A DNA stretch of 10,409 bases from Kofleriaceae bacterium (GTDB lineage: Bacteria > Myxococcota_A > Polyangia > Haliangiales > Haliangiaceae): positions 1 through 10,409 of the forward strand of contig JAESTW010000517.1 in the NCBI GenBank assembly GCA_016763395.1, written 5' to 3'. Positions 1 to 6,936 of this stretch are shown here, piece by piece. Position numbers and translations under genes: made by a program. Position 1 is the first letter of the stretch. Each line of letters opens with the position of its first letter. Under the pieces are notes generated by a model. It was not told the origin of the DNA. It worked only from the letters and a program-made list of their open reading frames with translations, and did not search any database.

Positions 1-803
1 ATGTCTCGGATCTCGGGAATGAGAGAGATTACACCCTCCAGTCTATCGAAGTTCAATTGCGCTTTGGTTGACCCGTCCTCTGCGGCGAGTCGATATGAAG
101 CCCGGGCCTCGACAATTCGGTCTTGGTGCTCGTACGCCATACCAAGATTGTTCCACATATACGGGGTTGGCCGAGATCCGGATGTTGCGTGCTCCAGCGC
201 GTCGACCGCTCTGGTAAAACTGCCAGTCTCAATGTACGCAAAACCGAGATTGTTCCATGCGTAGGAGTTGTCTTCGTCCTCTTCCACGGCTCGCTCAAAG
301 GATACAATCGCCGCCTCGAAGTCCGCCTCGATGAGCTCGACACGGCCCAGGGTATTCCACGCAAAACTCGATGTGCCGTCAATGTCGATGGCAAGCTCGG
401 CAGGCGGTCTAGCGGAGCTCGCGTCGCCCATGGCCAAATGGGTGCGGGCTAGCGAGATATTGGGCTGCAGGGCGCGTGGCGCCTTGGCAAGAGCCGCCTG
501 GTAGTCGCTCAACGCCAACGACAACTCGCCGGCACGAAAACGTTTGCGTCCGCGGCGCATAAACCCGGACAAGCTCGTCGGCTCTTCTGGGATCGCCTCT
601 TGTTCTACTTCCTCTTCAACAGGATCGGACGTCGCAGGTTGCTCCACTCTATAGCCCGGTTGAACATTCGCGTGCATCGAGCTTGTAGCCCGGGTTTGCG
701 ACGGCGGCAACTGTGGTGTGGCTTCCGACTTTTTCTCATCAGCCGATCCGCATGCGGTGGTAGTAAGCACAAGTAGGCTGGCCAGTATACGAAAAGCTCT
801 CAT
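1..803 (-). CDS. TPR-repeat lipoprotein, 3' end cut by window edge
   Basis: Reading the minus strand from the ATG at 803 gives 267 codons with no stop before the edge, so the C terminus is missing. The start is fixed by an AGGAG Shine-Dalgarno 7 nt upstream (811-815). The N terminus is a lipoprotein signal: Arg-containing n-region, hydrophobic core (about residues 6-16), then TTAC with the acylated Cys at 18; the residue at -3 is Thr rather than the usual Leu. A Pro/Glu-rich linker follows (about 25-78). From about residue 82 to 247 there are four to five tetratricopeptide repeats, with recurring AWNTLG, AWNNLGFAY and MWNNLGMAY helices A. TPR lipoproteins act as protein-protein scaffolds, for example in type IV pilus or envelope assembly; the partner here is unknown. 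The gene is separated from the upstream operon by 167 nt and probably has its own promoter. Gene identity as a TPR lipoprotein is secure, its role is not. Confidence 0.88.
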   Translation of the reverse strand, partial: MRAFRILASLLVLTTTACGSADEKKSEATPQLPPSQTRATSSMHANVQPGYRVEQPATSDPVEEEVEQEAIPEEPTSLSGFMRRGRKRFRAGELSLALSDYQAALAKAPRALQPNISLARTHLAMGDASSARPPAELAIDIDGTSSFAWNTLGRVELIEADFEAAIVSFERAVEEDEDNSYAWNNLGFAYIETGSFTRAVDALEHATSGSRPTPYMWNNLGMAYEHQDRIVEARASYRLAAEDGSTKAQLNFDRLEGVISLIPEIRD

Positions 804-810
804 ATCATAT

Positions 811-841
811 CTCCTGTAGGGGGTTGTGGTTCCCTCTACAG
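811..841 (-). promoter_or_regulatory. Leader hairpin abutting the ribosome binding site of the TPR lipoprotein gene
   Basis: On the minus strand CTGTAGAGGG (841-832) and CCCCCTACAG (823-814) pair over ten positions with one A/C mismatch, around an 8-nt loop. The last two bases of the 3' arm (AG, 815-814) are also the first two of the AGGAG Shine-Dalgarno (815-811). A folded leader would therefore sit directly against the ribosome binding site. The pairing is seen directly; a regulatory role, or use as a DNA operator instead, is inference. Confidence 0.45.
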
Positions 842-861
842 ATGAGCAGTCTTTGTGCCAA
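833..861 (-). promoter_or_regulatory. Possible sigma70-type promoter for the TPR lipoprotein gene
   Basis: TTGGCA (861-856, five of six to TTGACA) is followed after exactly 17 nt by TAGAGG (838-833, three of six to TATAAT). It lies just upstream of the leader hairpin, whose 5' arm overlaps the proposed -10. The -10 match is weak and the call rests mainly on position and spacing. Confidence 0.25.
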
Positions 862-874
862 GAGCTAAGCCCGC

Positions 875-904
875 AAAAACACACAAGACTTGTCCGAGTT
901 GTGT
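875..904 (-). terminator. Weak candidate terminator after the lolD-bamA-skp-fabZ operon
   Basis: On the minus strand ACACAA and TTGTGT (904-899 and 886-881) can form a 6-bp stem around 12 nt, followed one base later by five T. The stem is AT-rich and short, so this is a modest candidate. Its position fits: it lies after the stop of the PPC-like lipoprotein gene and before the TPR lipoprotein gene. Confidence 0.28.
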
Positions 905-970
905 CAGTGTACCCGCAGGTATCAATCAGGATAGACGCACTCTACTACGCGCCCAAACCCAACCAAGGCT

Positions 971-2368
971 TTATTCCAACGAAGTTTCAGGTGTTGGCAA
1001 TGGCGTTGGCGTCGATACAGGCATTGGCGCTACCTGCGATGGGTGGGGCGTGTTTGCCTGCCCAGCAACTAGCGAAACCGAGAAGGAGTATTCGGTGGGC
1101 AAGTTCACGGACTTGGCTGCGATACGAATTCGCGCTTTCACGCCCGGTGGAATATTCACCTGTTTAACCACCTCGACAATTCCTACTGGCGCATCTGCCG
1201 ACGTCGCGAGGACCGCGCCACTCTCGGCGATAACCGCGAGTGTAAAGTCCATTCCCGAACGGCCCTCAAGTCGCACTTCGAGAATGCGATTCTCAGTTGC
1301 GGAAGGCACCTCGAAGAAATCCAAATCTCCCTGGCTCAACTCGCCGCTTCCGAGTACCAGGCTACCACCGGACTCTGGCAGTGGAGTTGCGGTCTGTAGA
1401 TCGTTGTTCGGCTCTGCTTCCCGTCCGGGTGGTCTAACTTCCGAACGAATACGCAATGCGTAGGGAGTCTCAGGGTTGGAACGTTTCGCGTGAATTCGGA
1501 CAAGATAGAATTCTGCCCCCTCGTTGGGGACAAAGTTGCGTATCGCTGTCTCATTGCCTTTCGATGAACGCACCTCTAGGAGTTCTTTGCCTTGCGCGTC
1601 CAAGATCGCTAGCTTGGTTCGCACCGATGGCAAGCCGGACAATTCGATTGCCAACGCCCCGTCTTCACCCTCTTGTGCAATTACAGGAAGTCGCCAAAGG
1701 TCTGCGTCGTTCTTCCACCCGAGATATCCGAAGCGCTCTGCATCGGTTGGAATCTCCATCGCGCCCTCCAAACTCTTATTGGGTTCGACTTCGTAATCTT
1801 CAGCGACCTCTTTGATCTGGGCAGTGAGAGTGTAAACCGCTGACTCCCCTTGCCTGCCCGCCTTGTTTTTTTTGGCCTTGCGCTTGGTAAACTCACTGAC
1901 CACAACACGGTAGTCGCCGACATCGACCCAAAACCCGCCAATGCCTTCGCTCGTCTTCGCAGGCCCGCGGTCTGAATACGCCAGCGTTTTCCCCTCTGGT
2001 CCCTGTAACTCTAAACGGAGGTCTGCATCAGCAGCACCTTCCAGTTTCACAAAGAGCATGCCTTCCTCGGCGGCGCGCAGTCCAAAGACATCTACGTCCA
2101 AGTACCCATCCAGTGTACCCTGGTACCCGTTAGACTTTTTCTCAGAAGAAGAAACCGCGATCTCCTGCCGTATCTCATCCCCTATATTGTTTGGTTCTTG
2201 CTCTTTGGCGAGCGAGCTTTCACTCGCCTCGGTGGAGCCAACCACGACCACGGCAGCGGTGCCGGTATTGCGTGCGATTTTATGAGACTCAGCCTTGTCC
2301 TTGCCACACGAGGCCAGTAGCGAGAGGCAGATGGCCCAGCAGGCCCTGGCCCAGCAGGATCGAAACAT
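971..2368 (-). CDS. Lipoprotein with three PPC-like (pre-peptidase C-terminal type) repeats
   Basis: 465 residues. The ATG at 2368 shares its A with the TGA stop of fabZ (TGATG), which implies translational coupling and settles the start; the frame stays open further upstream only as a shadow inside fabZ. The N terminus is a lipoprotein signal ending in LASC, with the lipidated Cys at 21, then a Lys/Ser-rich linker. Three successive segments each open with a Glu-Pro-Asn motif: EPNN at 58-61, EPNK at 195-198 and EPNN at 319-322. Each continues with beta-rich sequence and a D-x-D-hydrophobic-F/W element (DVDVFGL, DADLWRL, DLDFFEV), the hallmark of PPC-type domains. A Pro/Thr-rich tail (about 439-465) ends the protein. 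PPC domains are usually accessory beta-sandwiches on secreted proteases; no catalytic domain is present here, so this is a stand-alone domain protein, probably envelope-anchored. Function is unknown, and membership of this operon suggests an envelope role. Confidence 0.88.
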   Translation of the reverse strand: MFRSCWARACWAICLSLLASCGKDKAESHKIARNTGTAAVVVVGSTEASESSLAKEQEPNNIGDEIRQEIAVSSSEKKSNGYQGTLDGYLDVDVFGLRAAEEGMLFVKLEGAADADLRLELQGPEGKTLAYSDRGPAKTSEGIGGFWVDVGDYRVVVSEFTKRKAKKNKAGRQGESAVYTLTAQIKEVAEDYEVEPNKSLEGAMEIPTDAERFGYLGWKNDADLWRLPVIAQEGEDGALAIELSGLPSVRTKLAILDAQGKELLEVRSSKGNETAIRNFVPNEGAEFYLVRIHAKRSNPETPYALRIRSEVRPPGREAEPNNDLQTATPLPESGGSLVLGSGELSQGDLDFFEVPSATENRILEVRLEGRSGMDFTLAVIAESGAVLATSADAPVGIVEVVKQVNIPPGVKARIRIAAKSVNLPTEYSFSVSLVAGQANTPHPSQVAPMPVSTPTPLPTPETSLE

Positions 2369-2814
2369 CACTCGCGAGGAGCCATCGTGGCTAGGAATTC
2401 GCCTTGGCTCACAACCTTGCCATCCACTCTGCATTCGCCCTTCATTTTCCAAATTCGCCCTTTTCGAAGTGGAACCACCTCAATCACCAGCTGGTCGCCG
2501 GGGACAACTGGTTTGCGAAATTTAACCTTGTCGATAGCCATGAAAAATATGACTTGGGTCTTCGGATCAAAGTCGCCACTGTGGGCAGCTAGGATGCCAC
2601 CCGCCTGCGCCATAGCCTCTACCTGGAGAACTCCTGGCATAACTGGCATGCCTGGGAAGTGTCCTTGAAAGTGCGGCTCACCGTAACTAACGTTCTTAAT
2701 CGCGATAATCTTTTCGTCCGACACTTCGTCGACTCGATCGATCATCAAGAAAGGGAAACGATGTGGCAGGATCGATAGGATCTCCGCCGGGCTTACTGTC
2801 GTTTTCTCACTCAT
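2368..2814 (-). CDS. fabZ: 3-hydroxyacyl-[ACP] dehydratase FabZ
   Basis: 148 residues from the ATG at 2814. It dehydrates (3R)-hydroxyacyl-ACP to trans-2-enoyl-ACP in the cytoplasmic type II fatty acid synthesis cycle. It is a complete single hot-dog fold of usual length. LPHRFPFLMIDRV at 16-28 is the conserved N-terminal block. The central helix carries HFPGMPVMPGVLQVEAMAQ, with catalytic His52 and Glu66 in the same spacing as E. coli His54/Glu68. The C-terminal strands include KVKFRKPVVPGDQL. A GTG nine bases upstream (2823) is an alternative start adding three residues; neither start has a clear Shine-Dalgarno, and the ATG is preferred for codon type and family length. The gene lies 45 nt after skp and overlaps the next lipoprotein gene by one base. 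In many proteobacteria lpxD precedes fabZ and lpxA follows it; neither is here. Confidence 0.97.
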   Translation of the reverse strand: MSEKTTVSPAEILSILPHRFPFLMIDRVDEVSDEKIIAIKNVSYGEPHFQGHFPGMPVMPGVLQVEAMAQAGGILAAHSGDFDPKTQVIFFMAIDKVKFRKPVVPGDQLVIEVVPLRKGRIWKMKGECRVDGKVVSQGEFLATMAPRE

Positions 2815-2859
2815 CTGGGCCACTATGACCCAGGTTATCGCCAGTGTCGACCGCGGGTG

Positions 2860-3378
2860 CTACTTGTTGAGCTGACCGTTTACAGACTTCGTGATGTCGA
2901 ATTTAGAGTCCGCCCAAAGAATTGCGGTCTTGTCGAGAATCACAGTAAAGCCCTTTTGCTTGGCCACTTTTTTGATGACAGGCGCGGCTTTGCCAAAGAT
3001 TTCTTTTACAAGCTCTGCCTCTTGAGCGACTAGGCTCTGCTGCAGCGTCATGTAGGTTTCCTGTAGTTTGACGTACTTCTCTTGCAGGGCGCGCTCTCGT
3101 TTTTGCAGAACAGCCGGCTTGAGCATCATGCGCTGTTTTTCAAGTTCGGAGGCAGCGCTCTGCAAAGACTTTTGCTTGCGATTGAGTTCGTTCTGCTTCT
3201 TCTTTTTTGTGGCTTCGAGCCGCCGTTTGGCTCCTTTGCCAACTTTGGTTTCGCTCAGCGTGCGCTGCAAATCCATGAATCCAATCTTTGGATTGGCCCC
3301 ACCTTGGGCTTCTGCACGGACAAAGCCGCCGACGACAAAACAAATACCTAAAAACGCGATCGCTACATTGTGCTTCAT
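2860..3378 (-). CDS. skp: OmpH/Skp-family periplasmic chaperone
   Basis: 172 residues from the ATG at 3378. Skp trimers hold unfolded outer-membrane proteins in the periplasm and hand them to the BAM complex. The N terminus is a Sec signal peptide (hydrophobic core about 5-19, probable cleavage after RAEA at 24). The mature protein begins with the family block KIGFMDLQRTLSET (31-44). A long Lys/Glu/Gln-rich coiled coil follows (about 48-130), forming the tentacles, then the returning strand GFTVILDKTAILWADSKFDI (143-162). Length matches the family. The frame is open further upstream, but that stretch lies inside bamA and precedes the signal peptide, so it is not used. The gene starts 13 nt after the bamA stop, with only a weak AGAG as ribosome binding site, and bamA-skp is a conserved gene pair, which supports the call. 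Confidence 0.94.
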   Translation of the reverse strand: MKHNVAIAFLGICFVVGGFVRAEAQGGANPKIGFMDLQRTLSETKVGKGAKRRLEATKKKKQNELNRKQKSLQSAASELEKQRMMLKPAVLQKRERALQEKYVKLQETYMTLQQSLVAQEAELVKEIFGKAAPVIKKVAKQKGFTVILDKTAILWADSKFDITKSVNGQLNK

Positions 3379-3391
3379 AAAAATCTCTGTA

Positions 3392-5854
3392 CTAGAAAAA
3401 GTTCCCGATAGTAAATTCGAAGACGAGTGGTTGTTCCCCAACCTGACGATCAAGTGGGATTCCCCATTCAAAACGAAGTGGACCAATCGGAGAAAACCAC
3501 CGAAATCCGAAGCCTACCGATGTCCGTATGCCGTTCAGGAGAGATTCTTTTAGCTCAAAGCAGGGATCGAATTTGATCGATACATCACCGCCGCCAACGG
3601 TTCCACTGCAGTAGCGGTCCTCGAGATTGTAGGCGTTGCCAGCATCGAAGAACACCAGTCCTGACACCTGCAATGCTTTGAAAATCGGAAATTCGATTTC
3701 ACTGTTCCAAATAAGCTGCATGTTTCCACCCAAAGGCAGATTGCGCAGTGGTTGGCCAACATCGCCAGGCTGTGCAACCCGCAACTGTGGGCCGAGAGAA
3801 CGCGGTGAGTAACCACGAACATCGTTGATACCGCCGATGAGGTAGCGCTCGGTAATTGGCACGCCTAGAGGGTCACGACTGGTTGTGATTCCAATCTCGG
3901 CATTGGTCTTGAGGACGAAAGGTCCAAAGAGTGGCTGATAGTGCCGCGCAAATCCGCCGTACCGGACAAATATGTTCTGGGAAAAGGTCGGATACTCTTC
4001 CGCTACTTCCAGAAAGGCGTTGGCATGCCAACCCGCAGTTGGGAAGAGACGGTTGTTTCGTGTGTCATAGGTAATCGATGCACGCAGCGAAGAGGTCACG
4101 CCGCCCCGGAAGAGGTTGGCCACGCTATCTGCTTCCACCGGTTCTTGAATCGCACCGACCGTTGCAAAGCCGCTGTTGCCGGTGGAGACCGAGACGTCCT
4201 CAAGCTTGTAGGTAAGGAACGCTCTGGTTTCGAAGTTAATTGGATAGCCCCAAGTTAGGTTACCGCCCACTGCATTTCTGGCGAAGCTTCGGAAAGCCCT
4301 GACTTGGTTGAACACGTCAAAGGCAAAGGACCAGCGGCTGTCGAGGAACCAAGGCTCCACAAATCGCAATAGAAAGAGCTGGCGCAGGCTCGAAAGTTGG
4401 GCTTGCAAGGACAGGGTCTGACCGCGTCCGAATAGGTTGTTCTGAGAGATTTGCGCTTGCGCGATGAAGTTTTCTACCGAGGAGAAACCGGCACCAATCT
4501 GAAAGGACCCTGTTGCCCGTTCCGAGATTTCGACGTTGACGATAATAAACTCATCACTCGATCCGCGCTTGGTAGAGATGTCGACAGACTCAAAATAACC
4601 AAGTGCTGTCACACGACGCTTCGAGATTTCGAGATTGGTTTGGTTGTACAACTCGCCTTCGGAAATCTTCAATTCGCGACGAATCACCTTGTCTCGGGTC
4701 TTGCTGTTACCCCGGACATTGATGCGCTCGAAGTAGACCTTCTTGCCCTGCTCAATTTCAAAGCTGAGATCGACTGTCCGATTTTCGAGATCAACATTGG
4801 TGAGCGGAGTTACGTTCACGTAAGCGTAGCCGCGATCTTTGTAGTAATCGTTGAGCCGGACGATGTCTTTGCTGACATACGAGCGATTGAAAACCGCGCC
4901 AGGCTTGAGAGTAAGACGACTGTAGTAATCGGCCCGTTTGCCGATCATGTCGCCTTTGAAATCAATGCTGCCAACCTTGAAGACGGGCCCTTCATCAATT
5001 GGTATCGACAAGTACATGTACTTTTTGTCGCGTGAGAGACGGATATTCGGCGTGCCGATTTTGACGTTAATGTAGCCGCGGTCGTAATAGTACGCGGTGA
5101 TGATCACGAGATCGCGTTCGAACATGTCCTCGCGAAAGGTGCCGCCATCGCTAAGAAAGCTCAGTGCCCCGCCCTTTGAGGTCAGCATGACGCTGCGCAA
5201 TTCAGCATCGGACACCTTGTCGTTGCCAATGAAACTCACTCGGCGAATTTCTACTTTACTGTGTTCGTCGATAATGTAGAGCACATCAACTTCGGAATCG
5301 CTGACCACCGAAATTTCGTAGTCAACAGAGGCTAAGTAGTACCCCTCTACAACATACATCTCTTGTATCTTGTCGCGGTTCTGTTTGATCTTTGTGATGT
5401 TGAGGATACCGTCGCGTTTTAGGTCGATTTCTTTATTGATCGTCTCGAGACTAACCTCGTCGTTGCCGGTGATCAGAATTTTCCGGAGGGACGGTTTTTC
5501 TGTCAACACGAAGATGACAATCACTCCACCTTTGGGTGTTGCCTGTGCCTCGACTCTAATGTCGGCGAAAAAATCCATATCCCAGATAGTCCGAACGTCG
5601 TCACGGACTCTGGCAAGATCGAGGGTCGTGCCCACCTTGGTAAGCAAGTCCACACGAATGGCAGCATCTTCCACTTTGCGATTGCCACGAAACTGAACTT
5701 GCTCAATTTTTGTATCGAGAAACTCCGAGGCCTCGCTTATAGCTTGACGCATGTCCGGCCCAATTTGTGCCGATGCTACAGCGACCGAGCCCAGGCTGGC
5801 TTGGCTGGCGAGAGTGCCCAAGAAGAGGGCCAGTGTCATCAAAACTATTCGCAT
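3392..5854 (-). CDS. bamA: Outer-membrane protein assembly factor BamA (Omp85 family)
   Basis: 820 residues from the ATG at 5854. BamA is the essential core of the BAM complex, which folds and inserts beta-barrel proteins into the outer membrane. A signal peptide (cleavage about VASA at 29) precedes five POTRA domains (roughly 49-120, 121-199, 200-290, 291-371, 372-447), each ending near a GN/GD turn such as FRGNRKVED or VRGNSKTRD. A 16-strand barrel follows (448-820). It holds the Omp85 lid motif VRGY at 679-682 (in INDVRGYSPRSLGP), FFDAGNAYN at 735-743, GPLRFEWGIP near the end and a C-terminal beta-signal ending in Phe (FEFTIGNFF). A pair of Cys (749, 765) lies in a predicted surface loop. 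The start follows the lolD stop by 34 nt; no Shine-Dalgarno is visible there. An alternative ATG at 5905 (17 extra residues, overlapping lolD) has a G-run 7 nt upstream, so the start is not fully settled. Confidence 0.97.
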   Translation of the reverse strand: MRIVLMTLALFLGTLASQASLGSVAVASAQIGPDMRQAISEASEFLDTKIEQVQFRGNRKVEDAAIRVDLLTKVGTTLDLARVRDDVRTIWDMDFFADIRVEAQATPKGGVIVIFVLTEKPSLRKILITGNDEVSLETINKEIDLKRDGILNITKIKQNRDKIQEMYVVEGYYLASVDYEISVVSDSEVDVLYIIDEHSKVEIRRVSFIGNDKVSDAELRSVMLTSKGGALSFLSDGGTFREDMFERDLVIITAYYYDRGYINVKIGTPNIRLSRDKKYMYLSIPIDEGPVFKVGSIDFKGDMIGKRADYYSRLTLKPGAVFNRSYVSKDIVRLNDYYKDRGYAYVNVTPLTNVDLENRTVDLSFEIEQGKKVYFERINVRGNSKTRDKVIRRELKISEGELYNQTNLEISKRRVTALGYFESVDISTKRGSSDEFIIVNVEISERATGSFQIGAGFSSVENFIAQAQISQNNLFGRGQTLSLQAQLSSLRQLFLLRFVEPWFLDSRWSFAFDVFNQVRAFRSFARNAVGGNLTWGYPINFETRAFLTYKLEDVSVSTGNSGFATVGAIQEPVEADSVANLFRGGVTSSLRASITYDTRNNRLFPTAGWHANAFLEVAEEYPTFSQNIFVRYGGFARHYQPLFGPFVLKTNAEIGITTSRDPLGVPITERYLIGGINDVRGYSPRSLGPQLRVAQPGDVGQPLRNLPLGGNMQLIWNSEIEFPIFKALQVSGLVFFDAGNAYNLEDRYCSGTVGGGDVSIKFDPCFELKESLLNGIRTSVGFGFRWFSPIGPLRFEWGIPLDRQVGEQPLVFEFTIGNFF

Positions 5855-5888
5855 GCTAAATCTAAAACTAACAATTCTAAAACAAATA

Positions 5889-6653
5889 CTAACTGGGCGT
5901 GCCATCGATAAGCCCCCCGTCTTCCATGCGCAAGCAACGGGGGAGCAATTCGGCGAGCTTGGGATTGTGAGTGACGATAATGACGGTAGTGCCGAGCTCT
6001 CGATTGAGTTCGAAAAATAGTTCATGAATCTCTTTGCCAGTGTGGGTATCGAGATTTCCTGTTGGCTCGTCGGCCAAGAGTAGTGGCGGCTCGAGAACCA
6101 TGGCTCTTGCCAGGGCCACTCGCTGCTGCTCACCACCACTGAGTTCGCCCGGACGATGGGTGATGCGATGATCGAGTTTTACGTGCTCGAGAATCTTCAT
6201 GGCCTTTTTCTTCGCCAGCGCCGGATCCATGCGATGGATGAAACACGGCATCATGACGTTTTCCAAGGCAGTGAATTCTGGAAGCAAGTGATGAAACTGA
6301 AACACAAAGCCAATCGATCGATTGCGAAACTCAGCGAGTCTGGCCGGGCTCATGGTAGTGACCGATTCGCCGTTAAAATGTATGGTTCCGCTAGTGGGTA
6401 AATCGAGAGTGCCAAGCACGTGTAGAAGTGTTGATTTACCTGCTCCAGACGCACCCATGATGGCCGCCATGTCACCTTTGTGCAGATCGAAACTCAGATC
6501 TTTTAGGACGTGCAACTCGCGGCCACCGTGCTCAAAAGTCTTGCACAAATTGCGAACGGCAATGCGCGCGCCGCCCTGAGCAGCCGCTGGCGTAGACGTA
6601 CCTGAGTCGTCGCTTGTGTCCTTGGAGGTGTCGTTATTTGTCGGTGATTCCAT
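5889..6653 (-). CDS. lolD: Lipoprotein-releasing ABC transporter ATPase LolD
   Basis: 254 residues. It hydrolyses ATP on the cytoplasmic face to drive release of outer-membrane lipoproteins from the inner membrane to LolA, together with LolC/LolE-type permeases. All ABC motifs are present: Walker A GASGAGKST (67-75), Q-loop Gln119, the LolD-typical FQFHHLLPEFTALENVMMP (118-136), signature LSGGEQQ (171-177), Walker B LLLADEP (191-197, catalytic Glu196), D-loop GNLD, and H-loop His229 in VTHN. A Ser/Thr/Asp-rich N-terminal extension of about 28 residues precedes the nucleotide-binding domain. A weak GGGA lies a few bases upstream of the ATG at 6653. The gene is first in the lolD-bamA-skp-fabZ run and is not adjacent to the lolC-like gene, from which it is separated by a barrel gene. 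The related MacB-type ATPases are an alternative family, but the context and the FHHLLPEF motif favour LolD. Confidence 0.95.
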   Translation of the reverse strand: MESPTNNDTSKDTSDDSGTSTPAAAQGGARIAVRNLCKTFEHGGRELHVLKDLSFDLHKGDMAAIMGASGAGKSTLLHVLGTLDLPTSGTIHFNGESVTTMSPARLAEFRNRSIGFVFQFHHLLPEFTALENVMMPCFIHRMDPALAKKKAMKILEHVKLDHRITHRPGELSGGEQQRVALARAMVLEPPLLLADEPTGNLDTHTGKEIHELFFELNRELGTTVIIVTHNPKLAELLPRCLRMEDGGLIDGTPS

Positions 6654-6675
6654 CGATTTCCCGAAAGAGTCTCGG

Positions 6676-6705
6676 AACTTACTCAGGGCAAACGTGCCCT
6701 GTCAA
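6676..6705 (-). promoter_or_regulatory. Candidate promoter of the lolD-bamA operon with an embedded palindrome
   Basis: A perfect TTGACA lies at 6705-6700 on the minus strand. At 18 nt spacing, TAAGTT (6681-6676) is the best -10 candidate, with only three of six matches. The spacer contains a perfect 6-bp inverted repeat, AGGGCA and TGCCCT (6685-6690 and 6695-6700) around AACG, whose right end overlaps the last base of the -35. A transcription start near 6669 would give a leader of about 16 nt to the lolD ATG. The -35 and palindrome are seen directly; promoter activity and an operator role are inferred. Confidence 0.4.
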
Positions 6706-6740
6706 CGAGTGGGACTCCTCTTGAGCACAAGTAGTTGCCT

Positions 6741-6901
6741 AGTGCACCGTCCATACTAAATAGTGGGCTCCGCTCGCCGATCCATCTCCCCTGGCTTCGT
6801 TGGATCTCCGTACAATACACCAGGTATTCTAGCGCCCTGCCGCCTTGCCACGGGAGCGCCTCGCCAAGCCGAACTCCACAATTAAGCATGGACGGCGCAC
6901 T
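6741..6901. repeat. 161-bp imperfect inverted repeat (long hairpin) in the lolD upstream region
   Basis: The outer 14 bases AGTGCACCGTCCAT (6741-6754) match the reverse complement of 6888-6901 at 13 of 14. The next 18 positions match at about 12 of 18. Further in, CTCCCCTGGC (6786-6795) matches the reverse complement of 6847-6856 at 9 of 10. The apex is AATAC-ACCAG-GTATT (6814-6828). All these pairs share one symmetry centre at 6821, with a small compensating gap between blocks, so this is one structure and not chance short repeats. It has no protein-coding character. It could be a MITE-like element, a folded RNA, or two convergent copies of an older repeat. No clear target-site duplication is visible at the flanks. 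Confidence 0.7.
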
Positions 6902-6936
6902 GGTTCAAAAGCGATTACTCCCCGATCCCCGAGACG

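Noticed and set aside
883..893. ACAAGACTTGT palindrome downstream of the PPC-like lipoprotein gene
   Set aside because: It is short, has a 1-bp centre so it cannot form a hairpin, and overlaps the weak terminator. Chance occurrence is likely.
855..1463. 202-codon plus-strand open frame opposite the PPC-like lipoprotein gene
   Set aside because: It is antisense to a gene with a clear lipobox and domain repeats, has low-complexity Ser/Thr/Arg translation and no ribosome binding site.
2815..2833. CTGGG/CCCAG hairpin over the fabZ start region
   Set aside because: Only five base pairs with a 9-nt loop, and no ribosome binding site that it could mask. Too weak to claim regulation.
5855..6139. 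N-terminal extension of bamA to an ATG at 6139
   Set aside because: This stretch is entirely inside lolD in another frame and precedes a normal signal peptide, so it is not translated as BamA.
6683..6889. 68-codon minus-strand open frame between the barrel gene and lolD
   Set aside because: It lies almost wholly within the long inverted repeat, has no ribosome binding site, and its translation has no signal, domain or sensible composition. It is best explained as a by-product of the palindrome.
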